Positions 1 through 6,686 of a DNA stretch of 39,826 nucleotides are shown piece after piece. The translations under genes were made by a program, and so were the position numbers. The notes under the pieces were generated by a model. That model ran no database searches and was not told where the DNA came from. It worked only from the letters and a program-made list of their open reading frames with translations. Source of the stretch: a candidate division FCPU426 bacterium (GTDB lineage Bacteria > Oederibacteriota > JAUXIB01); assembly GCA_030621225.1 (NCBI GenBank), contig JAUXIB010000004.1, positions 1-39,826 on the forward strand. The letters are read 5' to 3'. Each line of letters opens with the position of its first letter. The first letter of the stretch is position 1.

Positions 1-296
1 GCAGCGAGCGCCACCAGCCGTAGGCTGGTCAGTAGTGGCGTCCCTCTGCGGGCGCCACCAGCCGTAGGCTGGTCAGTAGTGGCGTCCCTCTGCGGGCGCC
101 ACCAGCCGCGGGCTGGTCAGTAGTGGCGTCCCTCTGCGGGCGCCACCAGCCGTAGGCTGGACAGTTAGTAGTGGCGTCCCTCTGTGGGCGCCACCAGCCG
201 CGGGCTGGACAGTCAGTAGTGGCGTCCCTCTGCGGGCGCCACCAGCCGCGGGCTGGACAGTTAGTAGTGGCGTCCCTCTGTGGGCGCCACCAGCCG
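1..296. repeat. Tandem hairpin array upstream of galE
   Basis: Seven direct copies of a unit beginning GCGCCACCAGCCG start at 8, 52, 96, 140, 188, 236 and 284. The spacing is 44 bp for the first three intervals and 48 bp for the last three, because later units carry a few extra bases after GGCTGGAC. Each unit has a short inner dyad, CCAGCC with GGCTGG around a 3-nt loop (GTA or GCG), nested in an outer dyad, GGCGCCAC with GTGGCGTC. The repeats touch each other with no unique spacers, so this is not a CRISPR array. The array runs off the left edge of the window. Confidence 0.9.
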
Positions 297-332
297 TAGG
301 CTGGTCAGTAGGCTGGTCAGTAGGCTGGTCAG
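297..332. repeat. Three 12-bp tandem repeats before galE
   Basis: Three exact copies of TAGGCTGGTCAG follow the last long unit. They look like slippage expansion of the 3' half of the larger repeat. The galE ribosome-binding region (AAAGGAAA) begins about 13 bp later. Confidence 0.85.
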
Positions 333-360
333 TGGTCAGTAGTTAAGAAAGGAAACAACC

Positions 361-1353
361 ATGAAGAAAATACTAGTAACCGGCGGTGCTGGCTATATAG
401 GCAGCCATACCGTAAGAGAACTACTTGATAACGGGTACGAGGTAGTTGTCTACGATAACCTTGAGTCCGGTCATAAAGAAGCGGTAGCTAAAGCTAAATT
501 GATCGAGGGCGAGCTGGCTGACTCCGGTAAGTTGCAGGCGGCGCTTGAGGGGATAGACGCGGTTGTTCATTTTGCGGCCTATATATATGTAGACGAATCA
601 GTAGCTGAGCCGGCTAAATATTACCGTAATAATTTCAGTAACGGCCTGGTCTTGCTGGAGGCGATGCGGCAGGCAGGGGTGAAGAAAATAGTTTTTTCTT
701 CTACTGCCGCGGTTTATGGTGAGCCAACGGAAATACCGGTAAAGGAAAGCTCTCCCACCCAGCCGATCAATCCATACGGACATTCTAAGTTGATGTTTGA
801 GCAGGCACTGGACTGGTGTTGCCGCGCTTATGAGATGCACGGCATCAGCTTGCGCTATTTCAACGCCAGTGGCGCGCACAAAAGTGGTGAATTGGGGGAC
901 GCTCACCTGGTGCAGGCGCATTTGGGTACCGCGGCGATCAAGGCCGCCTTGGGTGAACTATCGGAACTAAAGATATTTGGCACGGACTGGGATACTGCCG
1001 ATGGTACTTGTACCCGCGATTACATCCACGTCTCCGACCTGGCCCGCGCGCATATTCTGGCCCTGGAAAAGATCGAGGAGGGGGAGCCGCACCGTGTCTA
1101 TAACTTGGGCACCGGTAAAGGGGTATCGGTAAAAGAAGTGCTGGCTGCTACCAAGAAAGTTAGCGGTGCTGATTTCAAGGTAACGGAAACCGGCCGCCGC
1201 GCCGGAGACCCGCAAGCGCTTATTGCCAACGTGGACAAAGCACGCCGGGAGCTGGGCTTTGAGACCACCGAGAGCGACATCGAGCATATCATCGAGACGG
1301 CCCTGCGCTGGCATCAGCGGCATCCGAAGGGATTTAGCGGCGGTAGCTCGTAG
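361..1353 (+). CDS. galE: UDP-glucose 4-epimerase
   Basis: This 330-residue protein interconverts UDP-glucose and UDP-galactose in the cytoplasm, supplying galactose for the Leloir pathway and surface polysaccharides. It is an extended short-chain dehydrogenase. The NAD-binding motif GGAGYIG lies at residues 8-14, SST at 113-115 and the catalytic YGHSK (Tyr139, Lys143) at 139-143. Length is normal for GalE. The ATG at 361 has an AAAGGAAA ribosome site a few bases upstream. The Ile in the GYIG motif is encoded by AUA, which is useful when judging the odd tRNA at 24.8 kb. The gene stands alone between the tandem array and the HD-domain gene. Confidence 0.96.
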   Translation: MKKILVTGGAGYIGSHTVRELLDNGYEVVVYDNLESGHKEAVAKAKLIEGELADSGKLQAALEGIDAVVHFAAYIYVDESVAEPAKYYRNNFSNGLVLLEAMRQAGVKKIVFSSTAAVYGEPTEIPVKESSPTQPINPYGHSKLMFEQALDWCCRAYEMHGISLRYFNASGAHKSGELGDAHLVQAHLGTAAIKAALGELSELKIFGTDWDTADGTCTRDYIHVSDLARAHILALEKIEEGEPHRVYNLGTGKGVSVKEVLAATKKVSGADFKVTETGRRAGDPQALIANVDKARRELGFETTESDIEHIIETALRWHQRHPKGFSGGSS

Positions 1354-1536
1354 CTCGTTGCTTCCCGGGTTAGCTACCCGTGTCCCGTGTCCTGTGTACC
1401 GTGTACTAATTGTTTACGACCTACGACATCCTAAATGCGATATCCATGATAAAGTTTGGCAGGTTTAGAAGGTTAAAGGTTGTTTGCTTAGTAGTGCGTT
1501 TTGCTAAATTCAGAAGCAGAACGAGCTACGAGCTAC
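1343..1536. repeat. 17-bp inverted repeat spanning the galE stop
   Basis: GTAGCTCGTAGCTCGTT at 1343-1359 is exactly complementary to AACGAGCTACGAGCTAC at 1520-1536. The left arm contains the last galE codons and the stop. The 160 bp between the arms holds a short CGGGT/ACCCG hairpin near 1366-1380 and many repeats of short words such as CGTGT, but no gene that I can support. Confidence 0.7.
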
Positions 1537-1578
1537 TAACTGCGAGCTACAAGAACGGACGCAACGCCACACACGATA

Positions 1579-2232
1579 ATGGATACACAATACAAAGACT
1601 TAATAGCAATCGCCCGCAAATATTTTAAAGGCGCCCGTGGCAGCCACGGCTGGGATCATGTGGTCAGGGTCTGCGGGCTCTGCGAGGGTATAGGCAAGAA
1701 GGAAGGCGCGGATATGTCTATTCTGATGCCGGCGGCTATTCTCCATGATATCGGCCGTCAGGCCCAGGATGAAGCCAATGGCAAACTGTGTCACGCTGAG
1801 CTGGGCGCGAAGCTGGCTAGGCGCATACTAAACCAATCGAAGATTAGAGAGAGACTTGCCCTGAGTAAGGCCGAAGGCCGCATCGAAGGGGTGGTGGAAT
1901 GCATAAGGACGCACCGCTTTCGGGACAAGAAAGCGCCGGTGAGCATAGAGGCCAAGGTGCTTTTCGATGCGGACAAGATAGATTCCCTGGGTGCGGTGGG
2001 CGTGGGCCGGGCCTTTCTTTTTGCCGGCGAGGTCGGCGCGCGCCTGGTGAACAGTGATAAGCTTAAAGACACACGTTCTTATTCACGGGAAGATACCGCT
2101 TATCGGGAATATATGGTAAAACTCCGCAAACTTCCGGCAAGGATACGCACCAAGACCGGGAAAGCCATCGCCCGTCATCGGGCCAAAGTAATGCGGCAGT
2201 TCTTTAAGGAGTTTATGCAGGAAACGAGATGA
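1579..2232 (+). CDS. HD-domain phosphohydrolase
   Basis: This 217-residue protein belongs to the small HD-domain hydrolases. The metal-binding set is visible: HGWDH at residues 23-27, the HD pair in LHDIGR at 56-57, THRF around His112, and FDADKID at 129-135, whose Asp132 would be the last ligand. Such proteins hydrolyse phosphate esters of nucleotides, but the substrate cannot be read from sequence. The start at 1579 puts the first metal motif at the usual distance from the N-terminus. There is no clear Shine-Dalgarno sequence before it. The gene ends 14 bp before a palindromic repeat. Confidence 0.85.
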   Translation: MDTQYKDLIAIARKYFKGARGSHGWDHVVRVCGLCEGIGKKEGADMSILMPAAILHDIGRQAQDEANGKLCHAELGAKLARRILNQSKIRERLALSKAEGRIEGVVECIRTHRFRDKKAPVSIEAKVLFDADKIDSLGAVGVGRAFLFAGEVGARLVNSDKLKDTRSYSREDTAYREYMVKLRKLPARIRTKTGKAIARHRAKVMRQFFKEFMQETR

Positions 2233-2245
2233 TTTAACCGTTCTT

Positions 2246-2339
2246 CACACCCGGTGTGCATGTCGTTGGCTCACCGGGTGTGAAGAGGTTGCGGTAATAA
2301 GAAGCCACGCTGTACAAGTTTTAGCAACCCCAGAGGTGT
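2246..2339 (+). repeat. CACACCCGGTG palindrome block, copy 1 (short form)
   Basis: An 11-bp perfect inverted repeat (CACACCCGGTG with CACCGGGTGTG) spans 2246-2282. It is followed by a conserved tail through AAGCCACGCT and on to CCCAGAGGT. This copy lacks the 85-bp segment seen in the copies at 2961 and 5464, so it looks like an unoccupied site. ACGCT at 2307-2311 marks the junction. Confidence 0.85.
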
Positions 2340-2353
2340 GGGACACTTCGAAT

Positions 2354-2382
2354 GTGACAACGTGCTGGTGATATGATACACT
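2354..2382 (+). promoter_or_regulatory. Candidate sigma-70 promoter for the BrnT pair
   Basis: GTGACA at 2354-2359 and TACACT at 2377-2382 are separated by exactly 17 bp and lie 48 bp upstream of the toxin ATG. This rests on consensus matching only. Confidence 0.4.
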
Positions 2383-2430
2383 TTAATTGGTGGTTACTTC
2401 ACAAGATCTGTCGTACATAGGACATAACAA

Positions 2431-2724
2431 ATGAGATTCGAGTGGGACAGGAAGAAGACAGATTCCAATATAAGAAAGCATGGTATTTCATTCGAACAGG
2501 CGGCATTTATTTTCGCGGATAAAAATTCTTTGTCGCTATATGATAAGGAGCGTTCCCGAGAAGAAGAGAGATGGATTACTATGGGCCTATCTCCCAAAGC
2601 CGGAATAATTGTGGTCGCGCATACGTATAGAAAAAAGGACAAGCAAGAGTTTGTAAGGATAATCTCCGCGCGCAAAGCTACTAAAAAGGAGATCAACCAG
2701 TATCGCGGTAAGAAAAAGGGATGA
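2431..2724 (+). CDS. brnT: BrnT-family ribonuclease toxin
   Basis: This 97-residue protein matches the BrnT (DUF497) toxin pattern. WD lies near residue 5, KHG at 16-18, FE at 21-22, and the family's C-terminal signature RIISARKAT at 76-84. BrnT toxins are RelE-fold ribonucleases that stop translation and are held in check by a DNA-binding antitoxin. Here the toxin comes first and the antitoxin gene starts 4 bp after its stop, the usual brnT-brnA order. A candidate promoter lies just upstream. The pair sits between two copies of the palindrome block, a common setting for mobile toxin-antitoxin cassettes. Confidence 0.88.
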   Translation: MRFEWDRKKTDSNIRKHGISFEQAAFIFADKNSLSLYDKERSREEERWITMGLSPKAGIIVVAHTYRKKDKQEFVRIISARKATKKEINQYRGKKKG

Positions 2725-2728
2725 GAAA

Positions 2729-2938
2729 ATGAAAAAAGAATATGATTTCTCGAAAGCAACGAGGGGCAGGTTCTATCAAGCAATAGGAAACTTGGAGCTG
2801 CCGGTCTATCTTGATAAAAAGATTGGCAAGTTCTATGCGGAGGTCGCAATTAGGCGGAAGACCGAGCTCAGAAAGGTCGTTAATATCATTCTGAAAAAAG
2901 AAATGAAAAGCCAAGAGGAGATCGGCGTTAAAAAGTGA
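2729..2938 (+). CDS. Antitoxin partner of BrnT
   Basis: This 69-residue basic protein starts 4 bp after the brnT stop and should be translationally coupled to it. The N-terminus, MKKEYDFSKATRGRFY, is typical of CopG/BrnA-like antitoxins that bind DNA as dimers and repress their own operon. The C-terminal half (residues 30-62) looks like a helix rich in Lys and Glu. It should neutralise the ribonuclease and repress the promoter at 2354. Assignment rests on the N-terminal motif and gene position. It is shorter than classical BrnA and may be a related antitoxin type. Confidence 0.75.
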   Translation: MKKEYDFSKATRGRFYQAIGNLELPVYLDKKIGKFYAEVAIRRKTELRKVVNIILKKEMKSQEEIGVKK

Positions 2939-2960
2939 CCATTGTGCTAGGTTAAGGGGG

Positions 2961-3141
2961 CACACCCGGTGTGCAGGTCGTTGGCTCACCGGGTGTGGGA
3001 AGGTTGCGGTAATAAGAAGCCACGCTATAAGAATTCTCTGGCTAACGCCCGTGTCTTCTTGTCCCGATTAGGTTTGGGTATTTTGGCTTGCGGGATAACG
3101 CTGTACGCTCTACGCTATACAAGTTTTGGCACCCCCAGAGG
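2961..3141 (+). repeat. CACACCCGGTG palindrome block, copy 2 (filled form)
   Basis: The 11-bp inverted repeat spans 2961-2997. The tail matches copy 1 up to ACGCT at 3022-3026. An extra 85 bp follow, then ACGCT again at 3112-3116, then the rest of the shared tail. The block ends about 17 bp before the ribosome site of the secreted protein gene at 3169. Confidence 0.85.
3027..3111 (+). mobile_element. 85-bp insertion with 5-bp direct repeats
   Basis: Relative to the short copy at 2246 this segment is extra. It is flanked by ACGCT on both sides, while the short copy has ACGCT once. The left end reads ATAAGAATTC and contains an AAGAA/TTCTT dyad. It has no open reading frame, so any movement would need an enzyme supplied elsewhere. 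The same left end recurs at 5530, and a diverged form lies at about 17679-17719. Confidence 0.5.
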
Positions 3142-3168
3142 TTGCCGGGGTTTTAATAAGGAGGGGGT

Positions 3169-4092
3169 ATGAAACGTTTTTTCGCGGCGATTTTGGTCTT
3201 CTCTCTTTCCATATGTATGCTTTCTGCTGATCCGTGGCCCACAAGCGCTACCATTGGAATAGGTTCGCACGCTCCATACAGCATATATTTTAATGGCACG
3301 CTCGTTGTGGAGATGCTGCGTGAAGGTACGGGAGAAAGCACTACTCACAAACATCCGGTTCCCCTGGAACTATTGGCAGAGGGAAAGAACGTTCTTTGCA
3401 TTAAGACAGCGAACAAAAAAGGGGCGGTCGGGGATTACCAGTTGGTTTCCTATGTGTTTATATTGAATCTTGATTCCGATAAGAGAAAAGTGGTACACGT
3501 CGATGGCGCCGGGAAGATCATGACGCTATATACGGATGGTAGCCGCGAGCCGGCCCCGGACCAGCAGGGGAGGAAATGGAACGAGCTCTCTTTTGTGCCA
3601 TTAGGGAAAGCCGGCTGGGCGGAGCCGAAATTCAAACATGCTACTGGTGGTCTGGGGGTGCATTCAGTAATGTTGGGGCGCACGCGCGTACCGTTTGTTA
3701 TGGTTGCCGAGAAGGGAAAACTGAAGACCAAGACGGATAGCTACTATTATCGCCATACATTCGATCTGCGTGAAGTACCTGCAAATCTGCCGGAATATAG
3801 TTCGAGCAGGCGGAGACAAAAGACGCCAACCCGTTCGCACAGTAATCAGTTGATCCAGCAGGCCGCGAGTATGAAAACACGGGAAGATGTCACTGCCTAC
3901 GTGAGGAAACTCAAAGCCGCCACGGGCGGCGACCCCGAGAATCTGAAACTGTATGAGTTTCTTGGTTATTATTATTTGTACCTCGGCGATAAGAAAAGCG
4001 CGCGGGAAGCTTACGTGAGATACCTGAAACACGACCCGGGGAATAAGGAAATAGAGAAGCTGCTCAATGGTGATTCGTTACGTGTGGAATGA
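3169..4092 (+). CDS. Secreted protein with jelly-roll-like and TPR regions
   Basis: This 307-residue protein has a signal peptide (residues 1-20, cleavage near SADPW). Residues 27-205 look like a beta-sandwich domain: SIYFNGTLV, then LLAEGKNVLCIKT, resembles the galactose-binding-like fold of many extracellular proteins. Residues 250-300 form a TPR-like helical pair with SAREAYVRYLKHDPGNKEIE. A strong ribosome site (AAGGAGGGGG) precedes the ATG. A paralogue with the same order of parts lies at 31375. The function is unknown. The fold suggests a periplasmic or surface protein that binds a ligand or partner. No enzyme motif is visible. Confidence 0.75.
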   Translation: MKRFFAAILVFSLSICMLSADPWPTSATIGIGSHAPYSIYFNGTLVVEMLREGTGESTTHKHPVPLELLAEGKNVLCIKTANKKGAVGDYQLVSYVFILNLDSDKRKVVHVDGAGKIMTLYTDGSREPAPDQQGRKWNELSFVPLGKAGWAEPKFKHATGGLGVHSVMLGRTRVPFVMVAEKGKLKTKTDSYYYRHTFDLREVPANLPEYSSSRRRQKTPTRSHSNQLIQQAASMKTREDVTAYVRKLKAATGGDPENLKLYEFLGYYYLYLGDKKSAREAYVRYLKHDPGNKEIEKLLNGDSLRVE

Positions 4093-4101
4093 GTTGCGTT
4101 T

Positions 4102-4129
4102 AACCTCTGGGTTGTCAACCCCAGAGGTT
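4102..4129 (+). repeat. AACCTCTGGG hairpin after the secreted-protein gene
   Basis: AACCTCTGGG pairs with CCCAGAGGTT nine bases after the preceding stop codon. There is no U-run, so it is not a classical intrinsic terminator, but it could end or protect the transcript. It is one of four full copies in the window. Confidence 0.7.
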
Positions 4130-4153
4130 ACGGGAACCGCCAGGGCAGGTGAA

Positions 4154-4210
4154 AGCCGCTTGACAAGTTATTATCGTTATAGTATGATATCGATAATAAG
4201 GCAAGCGGCT
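4154..4210 (+). promoter_or_regulatory. Sigma-70 promoter nested in a double palindrome (fic promoter)
   Basis: TTGACA at 4160-4165 and TATGAT at 4183-4188 are 17 bp apart, a near-consensus promoter. It is wrapped in two nested inverted repeats: AGCCGCTTG (4154-4162) with CAAGCGGCT (4202-4210), and TTATTATCG (4168-4176) with CGATAATAA (4191-4199). The -35 box overlaps the left outer arm and the -10 box lies in the central loop. A protein binding either dyad would block transcription of the Fic gene, whose ATG is 26 bp further on. Confidence 0.7.
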
Positions 4211-4236
4211 GTTTTCGTTGCTAAAAAGAGAAGAAA

Positions 4237-5388
4237 ATGATGATACAAAGGAGAAAACCTTCTGGACAGAAAAAGCGGTGCCAGGGCGGCTACCTGGCCT
4301 TCATCCCCGACCCCTTGCCGCCGGTGCTGGAGTGGTCGCGGCGCCTGACGCGTGTCCTTTCGGACGCCGACCGCTTGGTCGGCCGGTTGGCGGGCGAGGG
4401 AAGGCGTCTGCCCAATCCACATTTACTGATGCGCCCCTTCCTGCGGCGGGAGGCGGTCCTCTCCAGTCGCATCGAGGGAACGCAGGCCACGCTGGGAGAA
4501 CTGCTGGCTGCGGAGGCGGGCGCCTCGGTGGAAAGAAGCGGCGCGGACCTGCGCGAGGTAGGCAACTATGTTGCCGCTCTGGAATACGGTATCAAGCGGC
4601 TCAAGACGTTACCGCTCTCGCTGCGGCTGGTAAGAGAGCTCCATAGGAAACTGATGAAGGGCGTGAGGGGAGGGGTTGTGACGCCGGGAGAGTTTCGCCG
4701 CACTCAGAACTGGATTGGGGAGCAAGGCTGCACGCTGGAAAATGCTTCCTATGTCCCGCCGCCGCCGGATGAACTGATCTGTTGTCTGGGCGACTGGGAA
4801 AAATTTCTGCATGACAGGACGCTGCCGCCGTTGGTGCAGATAGCGCTGGCCCACTATCAATTTGAGGCGATACATCCTTTTCTGGACGGGAATGGACGCG
4901 TAGGGCGGTTGTTGGTGACTCTTTTCCTGGTCGAAAGGGACATTCTGCCAACTCCGCTCTTATACCTCAGCGCTTTTTTTGAGGCCACACGACGGGAATA
5001 CTACGAACGACTGGGCGGGGTGAGCAGTCGAGGAGAATGGTTGCCTTGGCTGGAATATTTTCTCAATGGGGTGGCACGCCAATCGGAGGATGCGTTACAG
5101 CGGGCGGAGCAGATCAATAAACTACTGCTGGCGTGGCGGCAGGCCGCGGTCGGCTTGAGATCGCGAACGCCGGCACTTCTGCTGGATATGGTGGCGGCGA
5201 ACCCGTTCCTGACCGTTAAAAATGCCGCCGAGAAGATCGGTATCGCCTTCACCACGGCGCAAAGGGCGATGCGGAAGTTGGAAAAGCTATCTATCCTGCG
5301 CGAGGTGAGCGAGGCGAAACGTGGCCGCATCTATTGCGCACGGCAGATCCTGGAGATCCTGGAGCGTCCGGCGCGGTTGTCACCTTAG
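4237..5388 (+). CDS. fic: Fic-family protein with class II inhibitory motif
   Basis: This 383-residue protein is a Fic enzyme, which usually transfers AMP from ATP to target proteins. An N-terminal Fic_N region carries the autoinhibitory motif SSRIEGT at residues 76-82. The catalytic motif HPFLDGNGRVGR lies at 213-224, with the catalytic His213 and phosphate-binding GNGR intact. A winged-helix-like region (about 308-378, LTVKNAAEKIGIAFTTAQRAMRKL) at the C-terminus suggests DNA binding and possible control of its own palindromic promoter. The first of two adjacent ATGs, preceded by AGAGAAGAAA, is chosen. There is no antitoxin gene beside it; the inhibitory helix is internal. GC content is visibly higher than in the following toxin-antitoxin pair. 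Confidence 0.93.
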   Translation: MMIQRRKPSGQKKRCQGGYLAFIPDPLPPVLEWSRRLTRVLSDADRLVGRLAGEGRRLPNPHLLMRPFLRREAVLSSRIEGTQATLGELLAAEAGASVERSGADLREVGNYVAALEYGIKRLKTLPLSLRLVRELHRKLMKGVRGGVVTPGEFRRTQNWIGEQGCTLENASYVPPPPDELICCLGDWEKFLHDRTLPPLVQIALAHYQFEAIHPFLDGNGRVGRLLVTLFLVERDILPTPLLYLSAFFEATRREYYERLGGVSSRGEWLPWLEYFLNGVARQSEDALQRAEQINKLLLAWRQAAVGLRSRTPALLLDMVAANPFLTVKNAAEKIGIAFTTAQRAMRKLEKLSILREVSEAKRGRIYCARQILEILERPARLSP

Positions 5389-5418
5389 GCGGCGATGTGT
5401 TTTTGTGTGATGACGTTT

Positions 5419-5446
5419 AACCTCTGGGGTGTCAACCCCAGAGGTT
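5419..5446 (+). repeat. AACCTCTGGGGT hairpin after fic
   Basis: A perfect 12-bp stem, AACCTCTGGGGT with ACCCCAGAGGTT, closes a 4-nt loop 30 bp after the fic stop. It belongs to the same family as the hairpins at 4102, 36022 and 36721. Confidence 0.8.
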
Positions 5447-5463
5447 ATGGAAAGTCTCTCTGT

Positions 5464-5640
5464 CACACCCGGTGTGCATGTCGTTGGCTCACCGGGTGTG
5501 AAAAGGTTGCGGTAATAAGAAGCTACGCTATAAGAATTCTCTGGCTAACGCCCGTGTCTTCTTGTCCCGATTAGGTTTGGGTATTTTGGCTTGCGGGATA
5601 ACGCTGTACGCTCTACAAGTTTTGGCACCCCCCAGAGGTT
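5464..5640 (+). repeat. CACACCCGGTG palindrome block, copy 3 (filled form)
   Basis: The inverted repeat spans 5464-5500 and the shared tail follows, including the inserted segment (about 5530-5614). The left ACGCT is at 5525-5529. Unlike copy 2, the right-hand ACGCT duplicate is missing, which suggests a small later deletion. The block ends about 10 bp short of the antitoxin stop codon at 5651. Confidence 0.8.
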
Positions 5641-5650
5641 TACGGGGACG

Positions 5651-5956
5651 TTATTGCCTGGGTTGAACCTTGACCGAGAGTTTTAAACCAAAAGAGGTGA
5701 GTATTTTATCCAAGCTTTTCAACTCCGGATTTCCTTTGCCTGAAAATACTTTGTAGAGGCCGGCTCGCGAACAGCCAACTTCCCTTGAAAGGCGAGAGAT
5801 TCCTCCCTGTGCCTGGGCTACTTTACGTAATGCTTTGCAAAATATCCGGTAATCGCCGTCTTCCCAAATCGCTTCCAGGTAAGCTGCCGCCTCCTTGGGA
5901 TCCTTGAGTGATTCCAAAAGCCATTCGTTATAATCGCCGGACCTAACCATTTTCAT
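5651..5956 (-). CDS. HigA-like addiction-module antitoxin (HTH)
   Basis: This 101-residue protein matches the short antidote proteins with a C-terminal helix-turn-helix (COG3636 type). The N-terminal half, DYNEWLLESLKDPKEAAAYLEAI, is typical. The HTH region GGISRLSREVGCSRAGLYKVFSG runs over residues 51-73. Such proteins bind the paired RelE/ParE-fold toxin and repress their own operon. It overlaps the toxin gene by 14 bp, toxin first. Two ATGs are possible. The second, at 5950, has better spacing from the AAGGGGGA ribosome site, so the protein may be two residues shorter than given. Confidence 0.88.
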   Translation of the reverse strand: MKMVRSGDYNEWLLESLKDPKEAAAYLEAIWEDGDYRIFCKALRKVAQAQGGISRLSREVGCSRAGLYKVFSGKGNPELKSLDKILTSFGLKLSVKVQPRQ

Positions 5957-6287
5957 TCCCCCTTTTTTGGTAATCTTTCCAATACTGTATCGCTAATTTT
6001 ATGTCTTTGTTTTGGCTTCCCTTCGTTCCGCCACATAGAAGTAAAACTATAATCCGATCGATGTTGCTAAAGTACACGCGATAGCCAGCCCCGTAATGGA
6101 TCCTTAATTCATAAACCCCCTCACCAACAGACTTCGCGTCACCAAAATTGCCCCGCTCGACTCGTTCCAATCTTCCCTTTATCTTGGCTCGTCCCTTGTG
6201 GTCGCTAAGTGTCTCCAGCCATTCCGGGAAGGGACTGCGACCACCCTTGGTCTTGTAGTATCTGATATGTTTTTGTTGCTCTCTCAT
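5943..6287 (-). CDS. RelE/HigB-like toxin
   Basis: The 114-residue product belongs to the phage Gp49/HigB-like group of RelE-fold toxins. The conserved stretch GVYELRIHYGAGYRVYF is followed by DRIIVLLLCGGTKGSQNKDIKLA. These toxins are translation-dependent mRNA interferases. I prefer the ATG at 6287. The frame also opens at a GTG at 6299, but that codon lies inside a 12-bp palindrome and a likely -10 box. The antitoxin gene follows with a 14-bp overlap, so the two are made together. Confidence 0.88.
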   Translation of the reverse strand: MREQQKHIRYYKTKGGRSPFPEWLETLSDHKGRAKIKGRLERVERGNFGDAKSVGEGVYELRIHYGAGYRVYFSNIDRIIVLLLCGGTKGSQNKDIKLAIQYWKDYQKRGNENG

Positions 6288-6289
6288 AC

Positions 6290-6319
6290 TAGTGTACACT
6301 ATAGTTTACATATCGTCAA
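6290..6319 (-). promoter_or_regulatory. Toxin-antitoxin promoter and operator
   Basis: On the minus strand, TTGACG (6314-6319) and TACACT (6291-6296) are 17 bp apart. A perfect 12-bp palindrome, TAGTGTACACTA, covers 6290-6301 and so overlaps the -10 box and the toxin start. It is a good candidate operator for the antitoxin. The very short distance to the ATG at 6287 implies a leaderless or nearly leaderless transcript. Confidence 0.5.
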
Positions 6320-6369
6320 GGGCCACGGGGGTTTTTCTTTGTGGCTTCATACAATTATATTAGCATTCA

Positions 6370-6443
6370 CCCCTGACAAAAATGGGTAAGCGCGGTAAAA
6401 TAGTTTGAGTATTTAAAGTGACCCCCCCCATTTTTGTCAGGGG
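6370..6443. repeat. 17-bp inverted repeat with 40-bp loop
   Basis: CCCCTGACAAAAATGGG at 6370-6386 is exactly complementary to CCCATTTTTGTCAGGGG at 6427-6443. Half-copies of this word recur next to other repeats at 14925-14941, 32389-32400 and 36183-36202. It may be the end sequence of a small mobile element. Confidence 0.7.
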
Positions 6444-6444
6444 G

Positions 6445-6629
6445 CGATGTTAACATGGTATTGGGGGCTCCGGACGCCGGAGGCGTCCCCGTGGTTCCCT
6501 ACCGTCGGATATTATGAGAGGGAATCACCGTACGTGCCGTGCATGTCCTTCATAGCTGGCGTTTTCGTCGGTTGAAGTAATGCAGAAGAAAACGCTAACG
6601 AAGAAGGACGAAACACAAACAAGGGGGAA
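6445..6629 (+). repeat. Two-hairpin element, copy 1 (long form)
   Basis: GGCTCCGGACGCC folds onto GGCGTCC around a GGA loop. A second dyad follows, GTGGTTCCCT with AGGGAATCAC, and then a third, GCGTTTTC with GAAAACGC near 6559-6595. Other copies are at 8526, 12922, 32300 (reversed), and in diverged form at 39561. No gene is visible between 6300 and 6686. Confidence 0.8.
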
Positions 6630-6686
6630 TGAGGGACGGGGCGTAGTTGATCAGGCAACTCATCAAGAAAAAGAATAGCAGAAATT

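Noticed and set aside
1-332. Possible CRISPR array
   Set aside because: Units are contiguous and 44-48 bp long with no unique spacers, and no cas genes are nearby.
4102-4129. Intrinsic terminator
   Set aside because: The stem is good but no T-run follows, so I list it as a repeat hairpin.
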